64,000 nucleotides of DNA from DAMCAP01 sp032059445 (GTDB taxonomy: Bacteria; Bacillota; Clostridia; Oscillospirales; Ruminococcaceae): contig DAMCAP010000005.1 in NCBI GenBank assembly GCA_032059445.1, forward strand, positions 1-64,000, read 5' to 3'. Position 1 is the first letter of the stretch, and each line of letters begins with the position of its first letter. Shown in pieces: positions 34,550-43,658 of the stretch. Both the position numbers and the translations under genes were made by a program. The notes under the pieces are model-generated. The model was not told the DNA's origin, ran no database searches, and saw only the letters and a list, made by a program, of their open reading frames with translations.

Positions 34550-35079
34550 TAACCATTACCAATGGTGCGGGTTCTAAACGGCTGCCAACCGGCGCTTATG
34601 ATGTTACCGCATCAGTTACAGGTTATACCGGTTTACTAGACCCAACAACATTTACCGCTACCGGTAGCCCTGGATCAGAGGATTTTACCGTTGCCGCTGA
34701 AGGTACTCTAACCCTCGTGATCAACGAAACAGGTGCTAGTGGTGGTACTCCCATCACAAGCGGAACTTTTATCAGATGTAATTCTGACGGAAGCACAACC
34801 TACGGTACTGCCAAGACCGTAAGTGCAATCGGCGAATGTGTATTTGATCATGTGCCCTACGGTACAGGTGTCGCCCCCTATGCGTTTTATGTTAAGCAGC
34901 TAACCTCCGATGGAAGTCATAACTTTGACACTGACCCCATTACCATTGATATGGCAAGCATTACCCAGACCAATTATGTGCTTAACGCATTGGCTGCATT
35001 GCAGTCCTTTACTCTGGTTGATGCTTACTACTCCGGTCTAAATGTCAGCGGCTCTATGACCTTTGACGGCCCACAGTAA
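34534..35079 (+). CDS. Beta-rich Thr/Gly/Ser-rich protein, second of a coupled pair
   Basis: 181 residues with AAGGAG upstream. The composition is Thr-, Gly- and Ser-rich (about a third of the protein), with PTGAYDVTASVTGYTG and FTVAAEGTLTLVINETG strands typical of surface or prealbumin-like folds (SpaA/carboxypeptidase-regulatory type). There is no signal peptide, LPXTG anchor or membrane helix, so export by Sec is unlikely. Together with the sigma-K-like promoter upstream, a spore coat or exosporium role is possible. That is inference. Confidence 0.55.
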   Translation: MSQYIVTITNGAGSKRLPTGAYDVTASVTGYTGLLDPTTFTATGSPGSEDFTVAAEGTLTLVINETGASGGTPITSGTFIRCNSDGSTTYGTAKTVSAIGECVFDHVPYGTGVAPYAFYVKQLTSDGSHNFDTDPITIDMASITQTNYVLNALAALQSFTLVDAYYSGLNVSGSMTFDGPQ

Positions 35080-35151
35080 TACAAAGACTAGCGGGATGTA
35101 ACAGCATCGTTTAATAACGATTGAAAATTTATCAGGGTTAAAACCCTTTTA

Positions 35152-35188
35152 GCAGCACACGGTGGTAGCACACTGTGTGCTGTTTTTT
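35152..35188 (+). terminator. Terminator after the beta-rich pair
   Basis: CAGCACAC / GTGTGCTG followed by TTTTTT. Confidence 0.75.
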
Positions 35189-35456
35189 GATTTTAGAGAG
35201 CTTTGCCAGGTATCAGTGGAATTGCCGTTGTATTTCGTATCATTTACAACAAATACTACAGATAAAAGCTTGGCTACTACGGTGTGCCGTAATGTGACAT
35301 TTAACCAATAAAACTAGAATTCTTGAGGATAAATTGCTTCTACAGTAATAGTTTAACAATTATCATAAATCATTCATGGTATTTTTAGAATTAGCGCATT
35401 GTTTTTTGGACTATAAAGGGATATAATGCAAGGAGTAAACTTGCAAAGGAGCTATT
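35189..35456. other. AT-rich intergenic region
   Basis: No gene or known RNA is seen. It leads into the promoter area of the next lipoprotein. Confidence 0.35.
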
Positions 35457-36058
35457 ATGAAATCTACAGCTGTAAAAATNNNNNNNNNNTATCTGTTGCC
35501 GCATTGATTTCGATCTGTGTTATGACTGCTTGCAGCGGTATAGATGCTTCGCAGCCGCTGCCTGTGCAGCCATCGATCCATTATGAGCCTGCCTCAAGTG
35601 TTGCTTCGGTACCTCAAAACCTTGAAGACAGCTACGATACCTACGAAAACAAGAAGTTTGACTATAGCTTTGCCTATCCCTCATATATGGCTCTATCTTC
35701 GGAGCTTAGCAGCGAAGACGGCGCATATTTCACCGACCCTTATGGTGGTGAGCTGACGGTATGGGCTTCAGCAAATCCTTCTCACAAGATTACCAAGGAC
35801 CTTTTGGATGATGTCAAGGCAAAAGCCGATGGGGTCATCGATAGCTATATTGATGATTTTGTATTTGAAATCAACTATAAGGGGAATATGAGCGATACCT
35901 CGGGTAATTATCATTATTATGAAGCGGCATATGTAAATGAAGAAATTATCGTAAGATTTTTGTACAAATACGATGCGAAAAATGCTGATACCTTTAAGCA
36001 GCGGGCAAGGCATATGTCAGAGCAGTTGCGCACTTTAAATGAAGTAATAGGTAAGTAA
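35457..36058 (+). CDS. Lipoprotein of unknown function, with an assembly gap in its signal peptide
   Basis: The ATG at 35457 (AAAGGAG upstream) begins MKSTAVK, a typical signal-peptide start. Ten Ns (35480-35489) follow, then the frame resumes one phase away with SVAALISICVMTAC, a lipobox. The phase change means the real gap is not 10 bases (8 or 11 would restore the frame). The mature part of about 180 residues, with ENKKFDYSFAYPSYM and repeated Asp-rich segments, has no family I recognise. Confidence 0.65.
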
Positions 36059-36110
36059 TCACTTTCGCGTATTAAAGTAATTATATAAAAATGTCTTAAT
36101 TTGGTTTTTG

Positions 36111-36140
36111 TTGACATTTATCCGTCTTTTATGGTATGAT
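36111..36140 (+). promoter_or_regulatory. Sigma-A promoter of the MarR gene
   Basis: TTGACA, 18-base spacer, TATGAT, 37 bases before the ATG at 36177. Confidence 0.65.
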
Positions 36141-36176
36141 ATAACTATTGAGATTTTTAATAAAGAAGGTGAATAC

Positions 36177-36641
36177 ATGGATAAACAAAAGATGCTGTTG
36201 GATGAAGCGCTGGCCCGTATGACTGCTATAGTTAGATTGACCAACCGCATCCCAAGAACTTATGGGATCGACATGCTGCTGTTTCCCACCGAAATCCATA
36301 TGGTAGAAGCAATCGCTAATCACCCTGACAGCAATACCACTGACCTAGCAATTTTATTTAACATCACAAAGGGCAGCGTATCAAAGATGCTAACCAAGCT
36401 ACACTGTAAGGGCTTGATCGAGCGCTATCAGGACCCTAGCAACAAAAAAGAAGTATACTTCAGGCTTACCGAGCTGGGTAATCGTGCAAATCAAGGTCAT
36501 GCAGAGTTTCATAGCAAGCACGAGCACCAACTCTATGATGAGTTTGCTACCTATACCAAGGATCAGCAGGACTTCCTCATCGATTTTATCAACAAATATA
36601 CCGATCACGTTACCAGCTTCGTGGAAGACGAAACAGAGTAA
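36177..36641 (+). CDS. MarR-family transcriptional regulator
   Basis: 154 residues from the ATG at 36177 (AGAAGGTG upstream). The winged helix-turn-helix is clear: TTDLAILFNITKGSVSKMLT as recognition region, then RYQDPSNKKEVYFRLTE as the wing. Flanking helices form the usual dimer domain. Target genes and ligand are unknown; it stands alone between a lipoprotein and a terminator, so autoregulation is plausible. Confidence 0.88.
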   Translation: MDKQKMLLDEALARMTAIVRLTNRIPRTYGIDMLLFPTEIHMVEAIANHPDSNTTDLAILFNITKGSVSKMLTKLHCKGLIERYQDPSNKKEVYFRLTELGNRANQGHAEFHSKHEHQLYDEFATYTKDQQDFLIDFINKYTDHVTSFVEDETE

Positions 36642-36672
36642 TACAGGCATGAAATGTCCTATGGATATTCGG

Positions 36673-36706
36673 GCGAGTGGTATTTGATACTGCTCGCTCT
36701 TTTTTA
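36673..36706 (+). terminator. Terminator after the MarR gene
   Basis: Hairpin GCGAG-TG-GTAT / ATAC-TG-CTCGC followed by TCTTTTTT. Confidence 0.75.
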
Positions 36707-36789
36707 TTGAGGTTATGAGGTTGTAGTCCTTGGTTGTGGCTTAGGATAATCTCTATAGCATGCTCAACTGCATATAAAATGTTCATTCA

Positions 36790-36827
36790 ACAAAAAACCT
36801 CAAAGTACCGATAGATACTTTGAGGTT
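36790..36827 (-). terminator. Terminator of the GerM-like lipoprotein gene
   Basis: AACCTCAAAGTA / TACTTTGAGGTT, with T-rich sequence following on the minus strand. Confidence 0.8.
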
Positions 36828-36844
36828 TATCTATGTATTGTTTT

Positions 36845-37360
36845 TTAGGCTGACCTGCCCATTTCTTCTTTCAACTGCTCTCTAGTGAGGAAAGGTACCC
36901 CCAACTCAAAGACAAAATGCCCTGAGGCATATTCCTTACCCTCTACACTGTAGCTTACCGCATCTACTTTGGGATCGCCCAGAATAATGGATTTTGCAAG
37001 CCCCATCAGGGTGGTTGACTCTGTGTAGCTGCCCTGGCTGACTCTGGTAAGGCCATCCGTGGTAAAATCAATGGTGACCATGCCCTGCTTATCCACGCTT
37101 ACAGAGCGCCAGCCCAGCTTCGGCAGATGTGCAGGGGCATCCTTGGTGTTAAAAAAGGTATCGCGGTATGCTTCTGCGATCCCCTGAGGGGAGGGAGCAG
37201 CGGATAGCTCTACCTCTACTACGGTATCGACCTGATCGGAGGTGGATGCGGGGTCGGCAGTATAGAGCTTGACAAAGTGTTTTTCTGAAGAAGAGGGCGC
37301 TGAGATGCAGCCCGATAGTAGAAGTAGCATAAGCGAGATGCAGAGTATTTTTCGTCCCAT
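36845..37360 (-). CDS. GerMN-domain lipoprotein
   Basis: 171 residues from the ATG at 37360. The lipobox is LLLLSGC. The mature domain matches the GerMN fold: LGWRSVSVDKQGMVTIDFT, then a segment with TTLMGLAKSIILGDPKVDAV. GerM-type proteins take part in sporulation and spore germination; related domains also occur in LpqB-like lipoproteins. It is a single-gene unit with its own terminator. Confidence 0.75.
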   Translation of the reverse strand: MGRKILCISLMLLLLSGCISAPSSSEKHFVKLYTADPASTSDQVDTVVEVELSAAPSPQGIAEAYRDTFFNTKDAPAHLPKLGWRSVSVDKQGMVTIDFTTDGLTRVSQGSYTESTTLMGLAKSIILGDPKVDAVSYSVEGKEYASGHFVFELGVPFLTREQLKEEMGRSA

Positions 37361-37500
37361 ACAATACCATCCTTTCTGCCACAATACTATCAGATGTGTA
37401 TTACGAAAAAAGTAAAAAGCTGTAACTGCTTATAATATTTCGTCAGAGCGGCATGACTTTGCTTACGGAGCCGAGTTGGATGAGAAGTACCTCCCTCGTG

Positions 37501-38001
37501 TTACCCATCCAGTTGCTTGACATATCGAAGCTCCTTAAGTTCTTTGCCTGCTATCGTAATTGTGGTAAAATCATGATTTGCTTTAAAGCCTTGTTTCTCA
37601 TAAAATCTGCGGGCTCGTGTATTTTGCTCTAGCACCCACAAATAAGCATGCCGATATCCTTTGCTTTGTAGCGCGTTTAAAGCCCCTTCTAGCAGTGGCT
37701 GGGCATACCCTGCCCCAAAGTACTCCGGCAGCAGGTAAATCGAGATAACTTCACCCCAGCCCGCCATATTTTCATCTCTGGCAGCGCAAATGGAGGAGGT
37801 ACCAGCGTATTTTGCACCATCCATGATTACATAAGCATCATACTGAGCTTTGGCTAAAATGGTAGCCCAACGATTCCCCTCCAGCGCATCTAAATAGTCT
37901 TGGGGGACAATACCCTGATAAGCGACCTTCCAGCTGCTTGCATAGATATTGCCTATTGCTTCGAAATCATCCTGCTGATGGGCCTTACGTATTTCCATAT
38001 T
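37501..38001 (-). CDS. GNAT-family N-acetyltransferase
   Basis: 166 residues from the ATG at 38001 (AGGAGG 5 bases upstream). The GNAT fold is clear: MEIRKAHQQDDFEAIGNIY at the start, the acetyl-CoA region ISIYLLPEYFGAGYAQPLL (V/L-x-x-x-x-R/Q-G-x-G/A type, here with Phe-Gly-Ala-Gly) and the late LWVLEQNTRARRFYEKQGF motif. The substrate is unknown. It could modify small amines or protein N-termini. Confidence 0.85.
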   Translation of the reverse strand, partial: NMEIRKAHQQDDFEAIGNIYASSWKVAYQGIVPQDYLDALEGNRWATILAKAQYDAYVIMDGAKYAGTSSICAARDENMAGWGEVISIYLLPEYFGAGYAQPLLEGALNALQSKGYRHAYLWVLEQNTRARRFYEKQGFKANHDFTTITIAGKELKELRYVKQLDG

Positions 38002-38072
38002 GCCTCCTAGCCTATTAGCCACAGATACCATATGCTGCGGGTACCTCTCAGATTATAATGAGGGCAGGCTTA

Positions 38073-38834
38073 TTATATGTCTTTGACAATGATATTGCGA
38101 AGTATACCGATTCCCTCGATCTCTACCTCCACAGTATCACCCACTGCCATAGGCCCGATGCCTTCTGGGGTGCCTGTAGTGACCACATCACCGGGGTAGA
38201 GGGTCATGCACTGGGTGATAAACTCCAGCATAGCGGGGATACTGGTCATAAACTTAGAGGTACGGGAGCTTTGTTTGACCTCTCCATTTAGGCGGGTGGT
38301 AACGGCTAGATCACTTGGGTCAATATCCGTAACCAGCCAAGGCCCGATGGGAGCATGACCGTCACAGCATTTGCCCCTTGTCCACTGACCATCACTTTTC
38401 TGGATATCACGGCAGGTTACGTCATTTAAAATGGTGTAGCCAAAGATATAATCATAGGCATTTTCCGCTTTTACCTTTTTAGCTTCCTTGCTGATTACAA
38501 AGGCAAGCTCCCCCTCATAATCCAACCGCTGGGTGATGGTGGGGTAAACCACCTCTCCTTCGTGATGGTTGACACAGGTAGGGGGCATGAGAAATAGCAC
38601 GGGTGTGTCGGGGATTCCTTCACCCATTTCGAGGGCGTGAGCATAGTAATTCTTGCCTAGAGCTACGATTTTGCTGGGCTCACAGGGAGCCAAGAGCTTC
38701 AGTTCTTCGATATCATAGATCTTATCGATCATTTTGCCCCCCAGATAAGGTGCTTGATCCATCCTGATTGCCTTATTGCCTTGGAGAGCTGCCCAGAAAT
38801 CTTCACCGCTGTAGTGGCATTTGATGTATTTCAT
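38073..38834 (-). CDS. Fumarylacetoacetate hydrolase (FAH)-family protein
   Basis: 253 residues. The C-terminal FAH domain shows KIVALGKNYYAHALEM, DYEGELAFVISK (metal-binding Glu pair) and GDVVTTGTPEGIGPM near the end. The family contains hydrolases, decarboxylases and isomerases acting on 2-oxo or beta-keto acids from aromatic or sugar-acid breakdown. The next upstream gene in the same direction is the DUF1177 protein, behind a terminator, so they are separate units. Exact reaction unknown. Confidence 0.85.
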   Translation of the reverse strand: MKYIKCHYSGEDFWAALQGNKAIRMDQAPYLGGKMIDKIYDIEELKLLAPCEPSKIVALGKNYYAHALEMGEGIPDTPVLFLMPPTCVNHHEGEVVYPTITQRLDYEGELAFVISKEAKKVKAENAYDYIFGYTILNDVTCRDIQKSDGQWTRGKCCDGHAPIGPWLVTDIDPSDLAVTTRLNGEVKQSSRTSKFMTSIPAMLEFITQCMTLYPGDVVTTGTPEGIGPMAVGDTVEVEIEGIGILRNIIVKDI

Positions 38835-38971
38835 ATCTTGCTCCTTTACTTTGCATCATTAGATTAAAATAATTGTATCCCATGGTTTGGGTGGGTGTCA
38901 ATTAGAGCAATATACAAAGCTTGGGAGAGTTTCCTGTAATAAGCGTGCTGTACGGAGCACCTAAATAAGAA

Positions 38972-39002
38972 CGAAAAAAGCCGCAGGATTGCTCCTGCGG
39001 CT
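38972..39002 (-). terminator. Terminator after the DUF1177 gene
   Basis: AGCCGCAGGA / TCCTGCGGCT with TTTTTTCG on the minus-strand exit side. Confidence 0.8.
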
Positions 39003-39022
39003 GGTAGTTTGAGGACTTACAA

Positions 39023-39958
39023 TTACTTTCCGAGGGTCTTTAGGTGTGCCATAGAGCCATAGAGATCAAGAAGATGGGCATACTCCTTTTCGTTGTAGAG
39101 CTTGCACTGACCCTTACCGAAGTACTTCGCAACCTCGATCATGTAGCGGCCGGCAGATTCGCAATCAACAAAGTTGCTTGCACCGGTTGCACAGCCTGCT
39201 ACAGGCACCTCAGTAGTGATGGCAATGCCCACTACTGGTGCAGTGGTAGCGGTGCAGGGCTGGAGGATGGAGTTGAGGTGGTATACGTCGTTGCCGTAAG
39301 GGGTGATATCCTGAGTAGTGAGGGCGAATACCTGAGGCAGCTTGCCTGTGGTGGTCTGCATGATGTCTAGTAGATCGTCGCTCACCTTTAGGATGTAGCC
39401 GTCCTTGACGGTGGGGGAGATAGCAAAACCTCTGTGATTGATGATGCGGTTGCCCTTGGTGGTGTCGACTGAGAGGATGGCATCGAGATCATCGCTGACC
39501 TCCTCGCGGTTAACGGTAGCCATATCGACAGGGGAGCCCATAAAAGGCACAGGCTCGTGAGGCTGGGTAGGAGCGTCGGGGCAGATGTGGGTAGAAACTA
39601 CTACGTCGCCCTCTAGATAGTCGCCCTTGCTCTGCATATCAAGCAGCTTGGCAGCACATGCCAGAGCTACCAGAGCACCGTCACCGTCAGATACAAAGCC
39701 TGTCATAGCAGGGCGTGCGCCCAGACCGCCTAGTCTGCCCAGAAGACCAATGGTTGGGGCAGAGCCGCCTACAGTCTTGCCCTTGGTGCCAGGGATCCGT
39801 ACTCTAAACATTTCGGTCTTGCCTCTGGGGCCTACAACATCATAGTAGTGTATATCGGCATCTGCTTTTATTTTACGCAGATAGTCTGCTACATCCTTGG
39901 CACAAGCAGTGCTGGAATCGAGCAGGTCGAATACTTCGATAATTTGTTTAATAATCAT
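39023..39958 (-). CDS. DUF1177-family protein
   Basis: 311 residues, full length. The sequence (VADYLRKIKADADIHYYD, HICPDAPTQPHEPVPFMGSP, and a Gly/Ala-rich core) fits my recollection of DUF1177 proteins, annotated as conserved hypotheticals in anaerobic amino acid degraders. The HICPDAP and CATGASNF motifs could hold metal or substrate. No signal peptide. The reaction is unknown. It has its own terminator. Confidence 0.7.
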   Translation of the reverse strand: MIIKQIIEVFDLLDSSTACAKDVADYLRKIKADADIHYYDVVGPRGKTEMFRVRIPGTKGKTVGGSAPTIGLLGRLGGLGARPAMTGFVSDGDGALVALACAAKLLDMQSKGDYLEGDVVVSTHICPDAPTQPHEPVPFMGSPVDMATVNREEVSDDLDAILSVDTTKGNRIINHRGFAISPTVKDGYILKVSDDLLDIMQTTTGKLPQVFALTTQDITPYGNDVYHLNSILQPCTATTAPVVGIAITTEVPVAGCATGASNFVDCESAGRYMIEVAKYFGKGQCKLYNEKEYAHLLDLYGSMAHLKTLGK

Positions 39959-40118
39959 TACGCTACTCCTTTAATCTGTATTGTTTCACTATGATCATAC
40001 AATATTTCAGCCCTTATTTCAATAGCAAAGGCGCCTATATTGACAGCGAAGCAGCTAAATTGTAGAATAAAAGCAGCGAAGCACAATGCAACTATATAGA
40101 TTGTAAGGAGAAACCCCT

Positions 40119-40676
40119 ATGAATGCTACATTAGATACCATTTTTAGTCGTAGAACCATCCGCAGCTATAAAAAAGAGCAGCTAAAGGATCAAGATATCG
40201 AGATCATCCTAAAAGCAGCTATTGCTGCCCCCAGCGGCAACAACCTACAGGGCTGGCATTTTACCGTAGTGCAGGATAAAGAGCTGATTGCTGATTTTGA
40301 GGCAGCATGTACCAAGGGGATCATGATGCATGGTACCGAAAAAGCCAAGGCACGGGTAATGGACCCAGATTATAAGAACTTCTATGCTGCTCCTACTCTC
40401 ATTGTAATCTCCACCGAGAAGCTGGCGCCAAAGCCTCTAGACGTAAGTGCTGCAGCACAAAACATCCTGCTGGCTGCTTGGTCGCTGGGTATTGGCTCCT
40501 GTTATCTGGCAAGCCCCCGATACGCCTTTATGACTGAGCAGGGTGATAGCCTACATAAGCGACTGGGCATCCCTGCTGGGTATGAGCACTGTGTAACAAT
40601 AGGGCTAGGATACATCGAGGGTGCAGTGCCCACTATGCCTGCACGTAGGGCAGATGTGGTGAATTGGGTGCGATAG
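40119..40676 (+). CDS. Nitroreductase-family flavoprotein
   Basis: 185 residues with AAGGAG upstream. FMN-dependent nitroreductase fold: SRRTIRSYKKEQLKDQDIE at the N-terminus (phosphate-binding Arg-Arg-Thr), APSGNNLQGWHF for the FMN edge, and AAWSLGIGSCYL in the core. Probably an NAD(P)H oxidoreductase of unknown substrate. Monocistronic, followed by a dispersed repeat. Confidence 0.88.
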   Translation: MNATLDTIFSRRTIRSYKKEQLKDQDIEIILKAAIAAPSGNNLQGWHFTVVQDKELIADFEAACTKGIMMHGTEKAKARVMDPDYKNFYAAPTLIVISTEKLAPKPLDVSAAAQNILLAAWSLGIGSCYLASPRYAFMTEQGDSLHKRLGIPAGYEHCVTIGLGYIEGAVPTMPARRADVVNWVR

Positions 40677-40696
40677 GTACTTTTTTAAAGAGGCTT

Positions 40697-40912
40697 ATGC
40701 ATCCGCTCTTTGCACTCATGCCGTGCAGGCACCCCATTTTTGATAGACGTCAAAAATGGGGAAAAAACCGTCAAAGGGCTCTGCCCTTTACCCACGGGCA
40801 AAGCTTAGCGGATTACGCTGCGCAGCCTGTAGCTGCTTGCGATAACCGCTTTAATCTATTGCCCTTATAATGTGCCTGTGGCACATTGAAATGCCTAACG
40901 GCATGGGGATGC
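40697..40912. repeat. Dispersed intergenic repeat, copy B
   Basis: Contains ACTCATGCCGTGCAGGCA, the hairpin CCCATTTTTGA / TCAAAAATGGG, and the core ACGGGCAAAGC then GCGGATTAC (40794-40816) shared with copy A. It ends GGCACATTGAAATGCC then GGCATGG, so both ends carry GGCA/TGCC inverted pieces. Confidence 0.6.
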
Positions 40913-40956
40913 GATCCGTTTAATGAGGAAATTTTGTTATTTTTTATAGAAATACG

Positions 40957-41001
40957 AAACCCCCAATCACAGCCATTTATTATGCTGCGGATGGGGGTTT
41001 T
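40957..41001 (-). terminator. Hairpin, probable terminator downstream of the LysR gene
   Basis: AAACCCCCA ... TGGGGGTTT with short T runs on each side; it lies 150 bases beyond the LysR gene. Confidence 0.5.
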
Positions 41002-41156
41002 GTGTTGTATATGGTCGTAACTATTTGCAATGGACTATATTCACATAACTTTGCAATAGGGTTTGCTGCTCTATTTGTAAGCAGTGGCAGGTAGCCCTCT
41101 GCAATCAAAATCAGCCCTATAACGATAGGGTGGCTGCGCACAGCACAAAGGGGCTG

Positions 41157-42077
41157 TCAGCTGCACGAGCTACAAGAGCCACAGGTATTGCTATACTCGC
41201 GGACCTTTGACATAAAGCGCTCTACAACTGGGGAGAGGTGTTTATTCTTTAGGCGTACCAGGTAGAGGTTTCGCCCGATAGAGGTGTCGTTGATGGTGGA
41301 GGTACGTAACAAGCCTAGCTTGCAGTATTCTGCCACCGACATCTGTGACATGATCGAGATACCTAGGCCACTGGCAATCGAGCTCTTGATGCTGTCTACA
41401 TTGTCCATCTGAGCGACTACATTGAGCTCTTTGGGGTTGATACCGATGCTATTGAGGTACTGCTCGTATTCCTTGCGGGTACCTGATTCTTCTTCACGGG
41501 CGATAAAAGGGGCTTGCAGCAGTCGTTGCTTATCAAAGCTCTTGATTAAGCTGTATTCTTTGGTGCTCGGAGTGACTACCACCAGCTTATCTTTGGTAAA
41601 AGGCTCGAAGCTGCAATTGCTGGTGTCAGAAATCGTACCGGTTATACCGATATCTGCCCGATTATCCTCAAGATGCTTGATGACCATGCCGCTGTCACAT
41701 TTGATGATATTGAAGGTTACCTCAGGGTATTGCTGATGAAACTCGGCCAGTACCCCCGGCAGTATGTACTGAGAGGGGATGGTAGAGGCAGCGATTGTGA
41801 TGTTGCCACAGGGGGCATTTACTCCATGCCCAAGGTCGGTCAGGGCTTTGTCCCGCAGGGAGATGATTTCCTTAGCATAGTTATAGAGGCACTCTCCTGA
41901 GTCAGAGAGGGTTAGGGCCTTGGTGTTTCGCAGGATCAGTCGGGTACCAAGCTCTCGCTCTAGTGACTGGATATGTGCACTGACGGTGGGCTGGGTAAGA
42001 AACAATCGGTTGGCAGCTTTGGAGAAGCTTTTTAGCTCCACCACTGCAGTAAAGGCCTCCAGTTGTTTAAATTCCAT
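41157..42077 (-). CDS. LysR-family regulator linked to selenium metabolism, Cys-rich tail
   Basis: 306 residues. The N-terminal helix-turn-helix (FKQLEAFTAVVELKSFSKAA, then TQPTVSAHI) and the substrate-binding domain are typical LysR. The C-terminus ends in CGSCSSCS, four cysteines in eight residues, not usual for LysR and suggesting a metal, thiol or selenium sensor. It is divergent from selD, the arrangement expected for a regulator of selenium genes; NCBI has a selenium-associated LysR subfamily. A partial dyad near 42102-42120 may be its operator. Confidence 0.85.
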   Translation of the reverse strand: MEFKQLEAFTAVVELKSFSKAANRLFLTQPTVSAHIQSLERELGTRLILRNTKALTLSDSGECLYNYAKEIISLRDKALTDLGHGVNAPCGNITIAASTIPSQYILPGVLAEFHQQYPEVTFNIIKCDSGMVIKHLEDNRADIGITGTISDTSNCSFEPFTKDKLVVVTPSTKEYSLIKSFDKQRLLQAPFIAREEESGTRKEYEQYLNSIGINPKELNVVAQMDNVDSIKSSIASGLGISIMSQMSVAEYCKLGLLRTSTINDTSIGRNLYLVRLKNKHLSPVVERFMSKVREYSNTCGSCSSCS

Positions 42078-42119
42078 AATAGATCGTCCCCTTTCAGATC
42101 GATAACTGTGGTCAGACTA

Positions 42120-42148
42120 TTGAATTTCGTGTGCAAGGGTAGTACAAT
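42120..42148 (+). promoter_or_regulatory. selD promoter
   Basis: TTGAAT (42120-42125), 17-base spacer, TACAAT (42143-42148), just upstream of selD and beside the divergent LysR gene. Confidence 0.6.
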
Positions 42149-42175
42149 ATACATAGTAATACAGGAGGTGAAAAG

Positions 42176-43210
42176 GTGAAACAACGTTTAACACATATGA
42201 CAAAAAGCGCAGGCTGAGCCTCTAAAGTAGGGCCGGGTGCCCTGGATGAGGTTTTGCGCAAGCTGCCAAAGTTTGAGGATAAAAATCTCCTGATCGGCTT
42301 TGACACCAGCGATGATGCCTGCGTTTATCAGATAAACGAGCATCAAGCTATGATACAGACGGTGGATTTCTTCCCGCCGGTGGTTGATGACCCATATGTC
42401 TATGGTCAAATCGCAGCTGCCAACTCCCTAAGCGATGTATATGCCATGGGTGGGGCGCCTACTTTGGCGATGAATCTGCTTTGCGTACCCAACTGCCTGC
42501 CCAAATCGGCAATAGAGGGTATTTTGCTGGGTGGTCACGACAAGGTGAAGGAAGCGGGTGCCATCATAGCAGGAGGTCACACCATTGAGGATGTGGAGCC
42601 TAAGTATGGCCTTTGTGTGACGGGCTTCATCCACCCAAAGGATGTGCTCGCCAACAGCAGCAGCCGTGAGGGAGATATTTTGATCCTGACCAAGCCCCTT
42701 GGCACAGGTATTTTGACCACTGCGGCAAAGGCTGACCTGCTCAGCGCTCAGGACTATGACCTGATGGTGTCGGTGATGGCGACCCTCAATAAGTATGCTC
42801 AGCAGGTGCTAAGCAAGGTAGGGGGCGCTCATGCATGCACCGATGTTACTGGATTTGGTATGCTGGGGCACAGCTATGAGATGGCTGCGGGTAGCAGTAA
42901 GACCATTCGATTGTTTTCTAAGGAGCTGCCTCTAATCCCCGCAGCAGTAGAGATGGCAAGGATGGGGATCATCCCAGCCGGAGCCTACACCAACTTTGAT
43001 TATCTCAAGGATAAAGTATTGATTGGTAGTGGTGTTTCGCGTGAGGTGCTGGATATCTTAAGTGATCCCCAGACTTCGGGTGGTCTTTTGATCTCAGTGC
43101 CTGAGCATAAGGCCCAGGAGATGCTTAGAGCTATGGAGGAGATCACTCCATGGGCTAGGATCGTGGGTCAGGTTGAGGCGAAATCAAAGCACGCAATCAT
43201 CGTAGACTAA
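42176..43210 (+). CDS. selD: Selenide, water dikinase, selenocysteine-containing
   Basis: Makes selenophosphate from selenide and ATP. The GTG at 42176 follows AGGAGGTG. The frame reads MKQRLTHMTKSAG, then TGA at codon 14 (42215-42217), then ASKVGPGALDEVL; this is the SelD active-site loop, where other species have Cys or Sec. So TGA is Sec, not a stop. The total is 345 codons. A hairpin follows the TGA (AGGGC / GCCCT, loop CGGGU, 42229-42243), a plausible SECIS. Later motifs DPYVYGQIAAANSLSDVYAM (in pieces) and DPQTSGGLL are standard. Confidence 0.93.
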
Positions 43211-43215
43211 TAACA

Positions 43216-43246
43216 AGCAGCATCACCTCTCGGGGTGGTGCTTTTG
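43216..43246 (+). terminator. Terminator after selD
   Basis: GCATCACC / GGTGGTGC followed by TTTTGTTTT. Confidence 0.75.
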
Positions 43247-43452
43247 TTTTGCTTCCTAAGAGTTATGCTTTGGGGCTCATGTATGTGGGGAAAAGCCGAC
43301 GGTTACCGCTTACCATATTGCCTACCTTCGCTTGTACAAGCGTGCAAATGAGTGCCCCCTATAGGTGATCTGTAGTGATATTAAAATGCCTTGCAGCATC
43401 GCCTAGCTTTGGGTGTAAGGCAGCATACCTATAGCGATTCTTCGTTGTAAAA

Positions 43453-43484
43453 AAATAAGCTGCACCTCTACGGTACAGCTTATA
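43453..43484 (-). terminator. Terminator of tRNA-Sec transcript
   Basis: ATAAGCTGTACC / GGTGCAGCTTAT with T7 on the minus-strand exit, just 3' of the tRNA. Confidence 0.85.
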
Positions 43485-43487
43485 TTG

Positions 43488-43585
43488 TGGCGGGAGTATG
43501 TGGGAATCGAACCCACCTAAGCAGCTACTAACTACTATTACTGGTTTTGAAGACCAGAGGGCACACCAGCAACCCATCTACCCCC
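43488..43585 (-). tRNA. selC: tRNA-Sec (anticodon UCA)
   Basis: On the minus strand a 98-nt tRNA runs GGGGGTAGATGGGTTGC ... CTTCAAA ... GGTTCGATTCCCAC ... CTCCCGCCA. The anticodon is TCA, reading UGA. The long acceptor/T-arm, extended variable arm and encoded CCA are the tRNA-Sec features. It lies downstream of selB, with which it is probably co-transcribed. Confidence 0.95.
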
Positions 43586-43658
43586 ATATTGCTACAATAT
43601 TATACCACAAGGTTTGTCTAAAATCAATACTTTTTTACGAAATATTATGGCTATCTGT

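Larger units (their letters stand above)
40677..41156. other. Intergenic region with repeat copy and terminator
   Basis: It holds dispersed repeat copy B (about 40697-40912) and a hairpin at 40957-41001. Nothing else is supported. Confidence 0.5.
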
